Shown here piece after piece: positions 1 to 5,132 of a stretch of 6,607 bases of DNA (positions are counted from its first letter, which is position 1; each line of letters opens with the position of its first letter). The stretch covers positions 1 through 6,607 of the forward strand of contig CANOGI010000126.1 in the NCBI GenBank assembly GCA_947565475.1, read 5' to 3'. The stretch comes from an uncultured Eubacteriaceae bacterium. GTDB lineage: Bacteria > Bacillota > Clostridia > Lachnospirales > CAG-274. The notes beneath the pieces were generated by a model. It was not told where the DNA came from. It saw nothing but the letters and a program-made list of their open reading frames with translations, and made no database searches. Both the position numbers and the translations under genes were made by a program.

Positions 1-2
1 CG

Positions 3-167
3 TTAATTATAAGTTTAGTAAAACAATTTTTATATCGTTCCGCACTTACAGGAGTATTATATCATATTTTGAATGAGTATAATATTGAACTTGGTTTGGA
101 AAAAGTGAAAGAACTCCAAATTAAAGCGGGAATAAGATTGATTTTAGAGTTCTTTCATAGAAAATAA
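3..167 (+). CDS. C-terminal end of an unrecognised protein (5' partial)
   Basis: An open frame enters from the left edge and ends at TAA 165-167, giving 54 residues that finish ...LILEFFHRK. The fragment is mixed hydrophobic and basic and looks mostly helical (for example NIELGLEKVKELQIKAGIRL), with no motif I can name. The start lies outside the window. The stop directly abuts the stop of the minus-strand DUF2513 remnant (168-170), so the two were convergent neighbours with no spacer or terminator between them. It shares the AT-rich composition of the first 320 bases, unlike the phage operon that follows. It could be a phage or a host gene; no function is assigned. Confidence 0.5.
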   Translation, partial: LIISLVKQFLYRSALTGVLYHILNEYNIELGLEKVKELQIKAGIRLILEFFHRK

Positions 168-332
168 TTACATTAGATGTTCTTTTATAAGCTGAGTTAC
201 TATGCCTATCGAAATTTTTGTTATTGCGTCAAAAGAATATGAACCAACTTTAAAAGTAAAGTTTTTGATTTTATTCCAAGTAGTATCATTTTTAATATTA
301 GCTAAAAATTCGTGTCCAAAGCAGGCTAAAGA
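168..332 (-). pseudogene. C-terminal remnant of a DUF2513-family protein
   Basis: Read on the minus strand from 332 down to TAA at 170-168, this stretch encodes SLACFGHEFLANIKNDTTWN followed by KIKNFTFKVGSYSFDAITKI and a short tail ending KEHLM. The GHEFL-x-N-I-x-x-D-x-x-W-N-K-x-K block followed by a glycine and an amphipathic helix is what I recall of the C-terminus of DUF2513 proteins, which are small proteins common near prophage immunity regions. Upstream in the same frame there is a stop (TAA, 335-333), so at least the N-terminal two thirds of the family length is missing. The break falls where base composition changes and where the plus-strand phage coding signal begins, which points to a deletion or recombination joint near 318-332. 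The family match is from memory and should be checked by profile search. Confidence 0.7.
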
Positions 333-720
333 TTATGTAGGTGAGGTAAATAAACGGCTGGAATCGGAGGCGAAAGCGGAAAAGGAAATAATTGAGTTAC
401 ATAATGAGATTGCTGATTTGTGCGGAAAGTTAGCGAAAGTTGCGGCGTCTGACAGAAGTGAAAAGGAGACTGTAGGAAAAATATCCGGTAAAATAGGTGT
501 TTTCTCAACTAAGGAATATAGTGAGCCTGATGGTAAACATACCGTTTATTTCGCTGGAAAAGTTGTGGTTGAAAGGGAGGAATTAGAAAAAGCCTCCATA
601 GCTGGGGTAAGAGCGGTTATTGAGTCTTTGGAGCCGGAACACAGAAGATACGCTGTTTTGGAGTATGTGTTTAAAAATGTAATGGAACAGGCTATAAAGC
701 TTGCGGAGATAAATTTATAA
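202..720 (+). CDS. Phage protein of unknown function with a probably non-native N-terminus
   Basis: The open frame gives 172 residues. Residues from about 40 on (VGEVNKRLESEAKAEKEI...) have normal phage coding character: a charged helix, then a region with KISGKIGVFSTKEYSEPDGK and VVVEREELEKASIAGVRAVI, and a helical end EYVFKNVMEQAIKLAEINL. I do not recognise the family. The first ~38 residues are hydrophobic and AT-rich, and would be predicted as a membrane segment (about residues 17-35), but they are the exact antisense of the DUF2513 remnant on the minus strand. I infer that the native 5' end was lost at a joint near 318-332. The start at 202 has no good ribosome binding site, and no ATG, GTG or convincing alternative lies in frame near the joint, so the gene may be untranslated. 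Its downstream neighbour starts 43 bases on with a good site. Confidence 0.55.
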   Translation: MPIEIFVIASKEYEPTLKVKFLILFQVVSFLILAKNSCPKQAKDYVGEVNKRLESEAKAEKEIIELHNEIADLCGKLAKVAASDRSEKETVGKISGKIGVFSTKEYSEPDGKHTVYFAGKVVVEREELEKASIAGVRAVIESLEPEHRRYAVLEYVFKNVMEQAIKLAEINL

Positions 721-762
721 AGCGGGAAGAAAAAGATAATCAGAGATTAAGGAGTAGAAAAA

Positions 763-927
763 ATGGAACTTGTATGTTTAATTTTAGGTACCTTGTCGAT
801 AGTTGGAGTGATTGGCTGGCTTATAGATATGTTAGAGAGGCCTAAAGCGGTAAAAAAGGCTGGCGGCAGGAAGTATTATATTAAATGGAATAAAAAGGAG
901 AGGAGGAAAGGCTATGAAAAAATATGA
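763..927 (+). CDS. Small single-pass membrane protein, 54 aa
   Basis: ATG 763 follows AAGGAG (749-754) at a spacing of 8. The product starts MELVCLILGTLSIVGVIGWL, a hydrophobic segment over about residues 3-21 that should span the membrane, and then has a strongly basic C-terminus (KKAGGRKYYIKWNKKERRKGY) expected in the cytoplasm. It ends at TGA 925-927 and overlaps the next gene by 14 bases, so the pair is probably translationally coupled. Small membrane proteins of this kind are frequent in phage early regions, where some alter host membrane functions; no specific role can be read here. The good ribosome binding site, coupling and clear hydrophobic-basic layout support it despite its size. 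Confidence 0.7.
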   Translation: MELVCLILGTLSIVGVIGWLIDMLERPKAVKKAGGRKYYIKWNKKERRKGYEKI

Positions 928-1546
928 TTTTACGGGCGAGACACTTAAATGGTACGGCAGAACATTAAGCCGAATAAGAGCGTTAAAGGATTTCGGTGAT
1001 GTTGAAGCGGGAGATTTAGGAGGCTGGATAGAGAAAGAGGAAAATTTGAGTCATGAGGGTGAAGCGGAAGTTTATGGCGAAGCGAAAGTTTGTGGCCAAG
1101 CGATAGTTTGTGACGAAGCGATAGTTTGTGACGAAGCGGAAGTTTGTGGCCAAGCGAAAGTTTATGGTGAAGCAAGAGTTTGTGGCCAAGCGGAAGTTTA
1201 TGACAAAGCGGAAGTTTATGGTGAAGCGATAGTTTATGGCGAAGCGAAAGTTTATGGTGAAGCGATAGTTTGTGACGAAGCGGAAGTTTGTGGCCAAGCG
1301 GAAGTCTGCGGAAACGCTGTAATAAAATCAATGTCAGATTATATAACCATAAGCCCAATAGGAAGCAGGGATGATACCACAACAGCGTTTAGAACCGCTG
1401 ATGGCGTAAGAGTTAAGTGCGGGTGCTTTTATGGAAGTATAGAAGAGTTTGAGAAAAAAGTCAAGAAAACTCACGGGGATAATCAGTATGGAAAGGAATA
1501 CTTAGCGTTTGCGGAGCTTTTAAAAGTAAGGTTCGGGGAAAAATAA
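914..1546 (+). CDS. Hexapeptide-repeat (beta-helix-like) phage protein
   Basis: A 210-residue protein with a strong site (GAGGAGG, 900-906, 7 bases before ATG 914). Residues 1-49 form a conserved cap, with ...RALKDFGDVEAGDLGGWIEK and ENLSHEG. Residues 50-133 are fourteen consecutive six-residue units of the form [EQK]A-x-V-[YC]-[GD], with a fifteenth degenerate unit NAVIKS. The regular small-residue/valine spacing is that expected of a beta-solenoid, as in left-handed parallel beta-helix proteins. Residues ~140-210 form a C-terminal domain with VRVKCGCFYGSIEEFEKKVK and THGDNQYGKEYLAFAELL. I know this three-part layout from many gut phage and prophage genomes, where it stays of unknown function. 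It overlaps the upstream membrane protein gene by 14 bases. A dense set of cysteines in the repeats (VCG, VCD) is notable for a cytoplasmic protein. Confidence 0.85.
   Translation: MKKYDFTGETLKWYGRTLSRIRALKDFGDVEAGDLGGWIEKEENLSHEGEAEVYGEAKVCGQAIVCDEAIVCDEAEVCGQAKVYGEARVCGQAEVYDKAEVYGEAIVYGEAKVYGEAIVCDEAEVCGQAEVCGNAVIKSMSDYITISPIGSRDDTTTAFRTADGVRVKCGCFYGSIEEFEKKVKKTHGDNQYGKEYLAFAELLKVRFGEK
1061..1312 (+). repeat. Fourteen tandem 18-bp repeats inside the beta-helix gene
   Basis: The unit is approximately GAAGCGGAAGTTTATGGC, encoding EAEVYG. Variation is confined to a few positions: GAA/CAA/AAA in codon 1, GAA/AAA/ATA in codon 3, TAT/TGT in codon 5 and GGC/GGT/GAC in codon 6. GTT is used for valine in every copy but the last, and GCG for alanine in all but one. 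Such uniform codon choice indicates recent expansion by slippage or unequal recombination rather than selection on protein sequence alone. Copy number is a multiple of three bases, so gain or loss keeps the frame. Confidence 0.95.
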
Positions 1547-1549
1547 AAA

Positions 1550-1589
1550 ATCCCCCAAAAGTAAACGGAGGAAACCGTCAAAGGGGGAT
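1550..1589 (-). terminator. Two-part hairpin, terminator-like when read on the minus strand
   Basis: ATCCCCC (1550-1556) pairs with GGGGGAT (1583-1589), and inside this ACGG (1565-1568) pairs with CCGT (1575-1578) around the loop AGGAAA. On the minus strand the stem is followed by ATTTTTTATTTTT, the layout of an intrinsic terminator; on the plus strand it is followed by AAGAAATATT, with no U tract. There is no intact minus-strand gene here for it to serve. It begins three bases after the stop of the beta-helix gene, so it might instead act on the plus transcript as a 3' stabilising or processing structure. The pairing is seen directly; the function is inference. Confidence 0.4.
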
Positions 1590-1639
1590 AAGAAATATTA
1601 AATCAAATTTATAATATCATATTTTAGGAGGAAAAGCAA

Positions 1640-1906
1640 ATGGAAATTGAGAAATTAATAGATACGGTTGATGACGTGGATACGTTAAGGAAAATATGTA
1701 AAGCCATAAACAAGGAGGCGCGGAAGTTTCAGCTTGATTATAATTGCGCCGTGACTGAGATGAGAGCGTTTAAAGAGCAGAATGAGAAGCTTCAAAAGCT
1801 TTTGGAGCCGGATTCGGAAGAAGGAAAAGAAGAACTTATTGGAATTGAGAATACAGCGGTAAAACGTGAAAATATTCCAGATGATCAAAAGGTTGTTTTT
1901 GTATAG
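1640..1906 (+). CDS. Small coiled-coil protein of unknown function, 88 aa
   Basis: ATG 1640 has a perfect AGGAGG (1626-1631) at a spacing of 8. The protein is charged and mostly helical: MEIEKLIDTVDDVDTLRKIC, then a heptad-like stretch across residues ~20-58 (INKEARKFQLDYNCAVTEMR and FKEQNEKLQKLL) that probably forms a coiled coil, and an acidic, disordered-looking tail with PDSEEGKEE. No enzyme motif is visible. It ends in TAG, 16 bases before the next ATG, and is likely co-transcribed with it. The 93 bases before it hold the hairpin at 1550-1589 and an AT-rich stretch containing TATAAT (1610-1615) with no matching -35 element, so a local promoter is possible but unproven. Confidence 0.8.
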   Translation: MEIEKLIDTVDDVDTLRKICKAINKEARKFQLDYNCAVTEMRAFKEQNEKLQKLLEPDSEEGKEELIGIENTAVKRENIPDDQKVVFV

Positions 1907-1922
1907 ATTGGAGGCGGGTAAA

Positions 1923-2102
1923 ATGGCACTGTATTGTATATCCGGAGGGGAATGTACAGGGTGTATGAGCTGTATGGGCGGGGCGGTATTCAAATGTTCC
2001 GCCTGTGATGAGGAGATATATGAGGGCGATATGTACTATGACATAAACGGCGAGCCGTTTTGCGAGAGATGTGTAAGCTATAAAGAGGCGGTAAGCCAAT
2101 AG
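1923..2102 (+). CDS. Small Cys-rich zinc-ribbon-like protein, 59 aa
   Basis: The start at ATG 1923 is chosen over the in-frame ATG at 1866 because GGAGGCGG (1910-1917) sits just before it and because 1866 lies deep inside the previous gene. The product begins MALYCISGGECTGCMSC, with C11-x2-C14-x2-C17, followed by C25-x2-C28 and, after ~18 residues, C47-x2-C50. The last four cysteines fit one zinc site of a short zinc-ribbon or LIM-like knuckle, with an intervening beta segment EIYEGDMYYDINGEPF. Proteins starting MALYCISGG with these knuckles recur in phages of Clostridia; their role is not known to me. A nucleic-acid or protein adaptor role is a guess. It is the last gene before the ribozyme-containing gap and ends in TAG. 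Confidence 0.8.
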   Translation: MALYCISGGECTGCMSCMGGAVFKCSACDEEIYEGDMYYDINGEPFCERCVSYKEAVSQ

Positions 2103-2124
2103 GGGAGTTAAAAATATTTTAAAG

Positions 2125-2198
2125 CGTGGAAAAAGCCATACTGATGAGCCGTAAACGGCGAAACGCCCCGAAAGGGGCGTCTGTGGATTTAAACCACG
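2125..2198 (+). ncRNA. Type I hammerhead self-cleaving ribozyme
   Basis: All core elements are present in order. CUGAUGA (2141-2147) is followed by stem II GCCG/CGGC (2148-2151 with 2156-2159, loop UAAA, including the G10.1-C11.1 pair), then GAA (2160-2162). Stem III is A-CGCCCC / GGGGCG-U (2163-2169 with 2174-2180) closed by a GAAA tetraloop, with A15.1-U16.1 in place, then C17 at 2181. Stem I pairs CCAUA (2136-2140) with UGUGG (2182-2186), one G-U wobble. After an internal loop (AAAAAG / AUUUAAA) it continues as CGUGG (2125-2129) with CCACG (2194-2198). Stem I is the open stem, so the topology is type I. Cleavage is expected between 2181 and 2182. The internal loop of stem I and the loop of stem II are placed for the tertiary contact that natural hammerheads need. 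It sits 22 bases after a small zinc-ribbon gene and ~200 bases before the Rad52-like gene. Hammerheads are known in bacterial and phage DNA; that it acts here in mRNA processing is inference. Confidence 0.9.
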
Positions 2199-2209
2199 AT
2201 AATAAATCC

Positions 2210-2232
2210 GTGAACCGTATCAGGCGGTTTAC
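2210..2232 (+). other. Hairpin just downstream of the ribozyme
   Basis: GTGAACCG (2210-2217) pairs with CGGTTTAC (2225-2232) over eight base pairs, one a G-U, with a seven-base loop TATCAGG. No U tract follows, so it is not a standard terminator. After hammerhead cleavage the downstream RNA would begin at 2182 with a 5'-hydroxyl, and this stem would lie 28 bases from that end, where it could protect the leader from exonucleases. That role is inference. Confidence 0.45.
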
Positions 2233-2397
2233 AAAATAAATACACATCTTAACAGTCATATCTGAAATAACGTTAATAATTATTTGTAAAGGGGCTGATA
2301 AAAGTATTTAACTCTCATAAACTGTTTTTTTTAAAATATCATAAAATTTGTTATTTGTCAATGTTATTTTTTAAGAACTTTTAGGAAAGGTGATAAA
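2233..2397 (+). promoter_or_regulatory. AT-rich leader of the recombination/replication operon
   Basis: This 165-base stretch has no coding signal on either strand. It is very AT-rich, with a run of eight T at about 2325-2332, and ends in the ribosome binding region AGGAAAGGTGAT just before ATG 2398. A possible -35 element TTAACA (2249-2254) is followed by several poor -10 candidates (TTAATA or TAATAA around 2273-2279), and TATCAT (2337-2342) has no matching -35 element. No promoter reaches consensus, so the operon may depend on read-through from upstream, a phage-encoded activator, or an element I cannot see. Confidence 0.35.
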
Positions 2398-2940
2398 ATG
2401 TTAGAATTCAGAACTTTGGAAGCGGGCGAGATTGATGTGAGAATAGCCTCTGTGAAAGAAAAAGGGGTGACATTATTGCTTTATAAGGACGCTCGGTGCG
2501 ATATGAACATATTAGATGAGACGGTGGGGTGCGAGAACTGGCAGAGGAGACATGAGCTTATAAACGGGAGTTTATTTTGTAATGTCGGGATAAATTTTCG
2601 TGATGATAAGGGAGGTGACCGCTGGGTATGGAAACAGGACGTGGGAACGGAAAGCTATACGGAAAAAGAGAAAGGACAGGCTTCTGACAGTTTTAAACGG
2701 GCGTGCTTTAACTGGGGAATAGGAAGAGAGCTGTATACAGCTCCTTTCATATGGGTTCCGGCTGAGAAATGCAATATAAGCGGAAATAAATGCTATGATA
2801 AATTCATTGTTGAGAAAATAGCCTATGATAAAAAGCAAATAACAGGATTATCAATACTGAATTTAAACAAGAGGAACACGAAAGAAAGTTACATAAGGGC
2901 GTTTATTTTAAAGCCTGAGGCGAAAACAGAGGCGGCGTAA
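2398..2940 (+). CDS. Rad52/Rad22-family single-strand annealing protein (Sak-like)
   Basis: A 180-residue protein expected to bind single-stranded DNA as oligomeric rings and anneal complementary strands, as the phage Sak/Rad52-type recombinases do. The visible signature runs from residue 1 to about 120: LEFRTLEAGEIDVRIASV, then L-L-Y-K-D-A-R at 27-33, the E46-N47-W48-Q49 turn, the beta strand LFCNVGINF (59-67) and the hallmark TEKEKGQASDSFKRACFNWG (88-107) followed by IGRELYTAPFIW. Length is typical for phage members. It starts 10 or so bases after AAAGGTGAT, and its stop overlaps the next start by one base (TAATG), so translation is coupled to the HNHc gene. It is followed by HNHc nuclease and SSB, the usual partners of phage annealing proteins, in an operon preceded by a hammerhead ribozyme. 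Confidence 0.92.
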   Translation: MLEFRTLEAGEIDVRIASVKEKGVTLLLYKDARCDMNILDETVGCENWQRRHELINGSLFCNVGINFRDDKGGDRWVWKQDVGTESYTEKEKGQASDSFKRACFNWGIGRELYTAPFIWVPAEKCNISGNKCYDKFIVEKIAYDKKQITGLSILNLNKRNTKESYIRAFILKPEAKTEAA

Positions 2941-3506
2941 TGATAAGAGAGGTTAAGGTATGCGTGGAACGGGAAACGGAAAAGGGAACGGTATTCAGGG
3001 TTCTTGTTCCGAGGGAAAGTCTTAAGGACGAGATAAGGAAATTCAGCGGGGAGAGAGTTTTAAGAGGCGAGCTTAGAATTGACGACGGGAGAAGCGTGAC
3101 GGCGGAGCAGAGAAGAAAGGCGTACGCCACGATAAGGGACATAGCCGATTATACGGGATATGTCCCGGAGGAGGCGAAAGAGCGTTTAAAGCATGAGTAT
3201 ATGCTTAAAACCGGAAATGGGTATTTCTCATTATCAGACTGCGGTATGTCAACGGCTGGGGAGTTTATAAGCTTTATACTTGATTTCGCCCTTGAGTGGG
3301 GAATACCCCTTACGGATAATCTTATAAGCCGTACGGACGACATAGGAAAAGCTCTGTACAGCGGGTTAAAGAATAAAAGATGTGTGTTATGCGGAAAAGA
3401 CGGGGAGATACACCACGCTGACGCTATAGGTATGGGAAATGAAAGAGGAAAGACAGACGACAGAAATCATAGGAAAATATGTTTGTGCAGAAAACATCAT
3501 ACGTAG
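2940..3506 (+). pseudogene. Putative HNHc nuclease (YqaL/HNHc_6-type), cut short by an in-frame TAG
   Basis: The frame gives 188 residues, with an N-terminal region then RRKAYATIRDIADYTGYVPE, EEAKERLKHEYMLKTGNGYF and the SLSDCGMSTAGEFISFILDF block typical of phage HNHc proteins next to annealing genes. The nuclease domain follows: C148-x2-C151, H158-H159 (EIHHADAIGMG), N176-H177, C183 and H186-H187. It stops at TAG 3504-3506 in the middle of the last zinc/active-site motif. In the same frame the next residues are AHTIGFRKFSELYHVYGIKY, the expected family C-terminus, ending at TAA 3585-3587 with an 8-base overlap of the SSB start. The full gene is therefore 2940-3587 with residue 189 read as stop; a GAG to TAG change is the simplest explanation. 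The short product lacks the final histidine (at 191) and the terminal helix and is probably inactive. Confidence 0.85.
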
Positions 3507-3579
3507 GCTCATACGATAGGGTTTAGGAAATTCAGCGAGCTGTATCACGTGTACGGTATTAAGTATGAGGAGGAAAAAA

Positions 3580-3990
3580 ATGAATAAGGTGATTTTAATG
3601 GGAAGGCTTACCGCCGATTCGGAGACAAGATACACACAGGGGGCGGAACCTGTAGCGGTCGTCAGATTTGGGGTGGCCGTGAGAAGAAAATATAAAAAAG
3701 AGGGGGAGCCCGACGCTGATTTTATAAACTGCGCCGCCTTTGGGAAGACGGGGGAATTTATAAGTAAATATTTCAAAAAAGGTATGATGATTTCCCTTAT
3801 AGGCAGGCTGAGGGTAAGCGGTTATAAAGATAAAAACGGAGATAAACGGATAAGTACGGATGTTATTGTAGAGGAGACATATTTCGCCGAGAGTAAAAAG
3901 GCTTTTGAGAGCGGACAGGCGGGAAGCGGGAATACGGGAGATACCTTTTACAAGGCGGAAAACGTTTCTGACGATGATTTGCCGTTTTAG
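3580..3990 (+). CDS. ssb: Single-stranded DNA-binding protein
   Basis: A 136-residue SSB that coats single-stranded DNA during phage replication and recombination. The start is ATG 3580, five codons after an in-frame ATG at 3565, because GAGGAGG (3567-3573) would otherwise lie inside the gene and because MNKVILMGRLTADSETRY is the standard family start. The OB fold covers residues 1 to about 105, with VAVVRFGVAV, the DFINCAAFGKTGEFISKYFK block and GRLRVSGYKDKNGDKR in the usual order. A short glycine/serine linker leads to the acidic tip DDDLPF, the segment that docks partner proteins in bacterial SSBs. The tip is followed at once by TAG, which shows that TAG is a real stop in this genome. It overlaps the ancestral end of the HNHc frame by 8 bases. 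Confidence 0.97.
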   Translation: MNKVILMGRLTADSETRYTQGAEPVAVVRFGVAVRRKYKKEGEPDADFINCAAFGKTGEFISKYFKKGMMISLIGRLRVSGYKDKNGDKRISTDVIVEETYFAESKKAFESGQAGSGNTGDTFYKAENVSDDDLPF

Positions 3991-4030
3991 AATAGAAATA
4001 CACTTCTAAAATATATGCCAGAGGTGAGAT

Positions 4031-4921
4031 ATGGATAATGAAAATAAAAAATGCGGTTATGGTATGGTTTATCAGTCTGTGATGAGAGACAGGAATCTTT
4101 CCGTCAAGGCGAAAGCGGTATACGCTTATCTATCGTGCTGCGCGGGGAGCAAAAATGAGTGTTATCCGTCAAGGCGGTTAATTTTAAATGATTTATGTAT
4201 ATGCGGCGATACGCTGGACGTATGTATAAAACAATTAATAAACTATGGATATGTGGAAAAATCCCAGGTTAAAGAAAAAGGAAAGTTTTCAAAAAATTTA
4301 TATAAGATAAATCATATACCGGTTACGAAAACACCGGTTACGGAAAAACCGGTTACGGAAAAACCGGTTACGGAAAAACCGGACACTAATAATAACAATA
4401 ATAATATTAAAAAGTTATATTCTTCTGACGAAGAATATAACCAAAAAGGCAAGCCTTTTTGCCGTTGCGTTAAAACAGTCAAGAATGAATTTGGGGACGC
4501 GGAGCCAGCCCAGAGTAACACATTGACGGAGAGTATAAGCGCGAAAAGGCGAAGATATAACGCCGAACAGCTAAAGGTTATCGACAGTTTTTTTGACGTG
4601 CTTAAATACACGAGAAGAGGCGGCGGAATAGCTGACGGCGTTAAGCTGAGAATTTACGGTAAGTGGGAAAAATACGAGACTCAAAAGGTTATTTACGGTC
4701 TTAATATTTATATTAATAATCCCGCTCTCCACGACAAGAAAGAGAATTACGCGCTTGGTATAATCCGTAACTTGACAGCGGGGGAAATAAGCGGGAAAAG
4801 CGGAAGAACAAATATGTTAGATAAACCGAATAAATTTATCAATTACGAGCAGAGGGACTGGGATTTTGAGAGGCTTAATAAGCTGAAAGCGGAGGCTCTT
4901 GACCGAGGGAATAAGAAATAA
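4031..4921 (+). CDS. Winged-helix phage replication protein (origin-binding initiator)
   Basis: A 296-residue protein placed after SSB, where phages of this type carry the replication initiator. Residues ~8-95 form a helix-turn-helix domain: YGMVYQSVMRDRNLSVKAKA, VYAYLSCCAGSKNECYPSRR, then LILNDLCICGDTLDVCIKQL and INYGYVEKSQVKEKGKFSKN, the HTH_36-like layout in which the helix after SRR would contact DNA. Residues 97-116 are four PVTEK-type repeats, followed by an asparagine-rich linker (TNNNNNN). The C-terminal domain (~170-296), with YNAEQLKVIDSFFDVLKY and YGLNIYINNPALHDKKENYA, resembles the C-terminal part of phage replisome organisers, but I cannot name the family. The start has GAGGTGAG at 4021-4028. 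The DNA coding for the linker holds iterons and inverted repeats, so the protein may bind inside its own gene, as lambda O does. Confidence 0.8.
   Translation: MDNENKKCGYGMVYQSVMRDRNLSVKAKAVYAYLSCCAGSKNECYPSRRLILNDLCICGDTLDVCIKQLINYGYVEKSQVKEKGKFSKNLYKINHIPVTKTPVTEKPVTEKPVTEKPDTNNNNNNIKKLYSSDEEYNQKGKPFCRCVKTVKNEFGDAEPAQSNTLTESISAKRRRYNAEQLKVIDSFFDVLKYTRRGGGIADGVKLRIYGKWEKYETQKVIYGLNIYINNPALHDKKENYALGIIRNLTAGEISGKSGRTNMLDKPNKFINYEQRDWDFERLNKLKAEALDRGNKK
4319..4378 (+). repeat. Four 15-bp iteron-like tandem repeats
   Basis: The unit is CCGGTTACGGAAAAA. Copies 2-4 (4334-4378) are identical and copy 1 (4319-4333) differs at two positions; a partial fifth copy, CCGG, follows. Each junction between copies creates the palindrome AACCGGTT. 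They encode the pentapeptide repeat PVTEK in the interdomain linker of the replication protein. Identical repeats with a palindromic core inside an initiator gene are the usual form of phage origin iterons. Confidence 0.85.
4385..4461 (+). other. Origin-like AT-rich tract and two perfect inverted repeats
   Basis: Directly after the iterons, 4385-4420 is almost purely A and T (TAATAATAACAATAATAATA). Then comes a perfect 12-bp inverted repeat, GTTATATTCTTC (4414-4425) and GAAGAATATAAC (4430-4441), with loop TGAC. One base further is a perfect 9-bp inverted repeat, CAAAAAGGC (4442-4450) and GCCTTTTTG (4453-4461), with loop AA. All lie in the poorly constrained linker of the replication protein. 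Iterons, an easily melted tract and stem-loops in this order fit a replication origin; this is inference from layout. Confidence 0.6.
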
Positions 4922-5132
4922 TAGTTTTTAATGTGTAATCAAAGATAAGAGATGATAATACCGATAAATCATATTTTACTTTAGAGCGGAAAGGAGAAGC
5001 GTCTTAGCGCGGCTGAGCTAATAACTGTGTTGTGACTAAGGAAGCTGAAGAAGTTGTAAATATATTTTCAGAAAAAATGATTAATTATGAGCTTAATTTC
5101 AGTAAAAATAAAAACAGAAAGGTTGGATAGAT
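4922..5132 (+). other. Gap with a possibly decayed small gene
   Basis: No intact gene of normal size is visible in these 211 bases. There is an orphan ribosome-binding-like AAAGGAG (4990-4996). After it one frame reads KRLSAAELITV (4997-5029) and a second frame continues TKEAEEVVNIFSEKMINYEL and on to TAG 5128-5130 (32 residues from GTG 5032). Together they look like one short protein broken by an indel near 5025-5034 and lacking a start codon. The end of the gap provides AGAAAGG (5115-5121) for the next gene. No terminator or promoter could be supported. Confidence 0.3.

Noticed and set aside
1061..1312. CRISPR-like array
   Set aside because: The repeats are 18 bp, directly adjacent and in frame with a protein, with no spacers.
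945..1382. Long minus-strand open frame with HKLPLRHKLSL repeats, and a second one at 1016-1297
   Set aside because: Both are mirror readings of the 18-bp repeats on the plus strand; they have no credible start site and only low-complexity content.
1610..1615. TATAAT before the coiled-coil gene as a promoter -10
   Set aside because: No acceptable -35 element lies 16-18 bases upstream, and AT-rich sequence yields such hexamers by chance.
2144..2239. 31-codon open frame MSRKRRNAPKGA... starting within CUGAUGA
   Set aside because: It has no ribosome binding site and its codons coincide with the ribozyme stems; the structured RNA explains the sequence better.
3504..3506. Genome-wide reassignment of TAG to an amino acid
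   Set aside because: TAG ends SSB directly after its canonical DDDLPF tip and also ends the genes at 1906 and 2102, so it acts as a normal stop here.
4312..4611. Minus-strand open frame opposite the replication gene with VTGFSVTGF repeats
   Set aside because: It is the antisense of the iteron repeats and the linker; no start signal or family resemblance.
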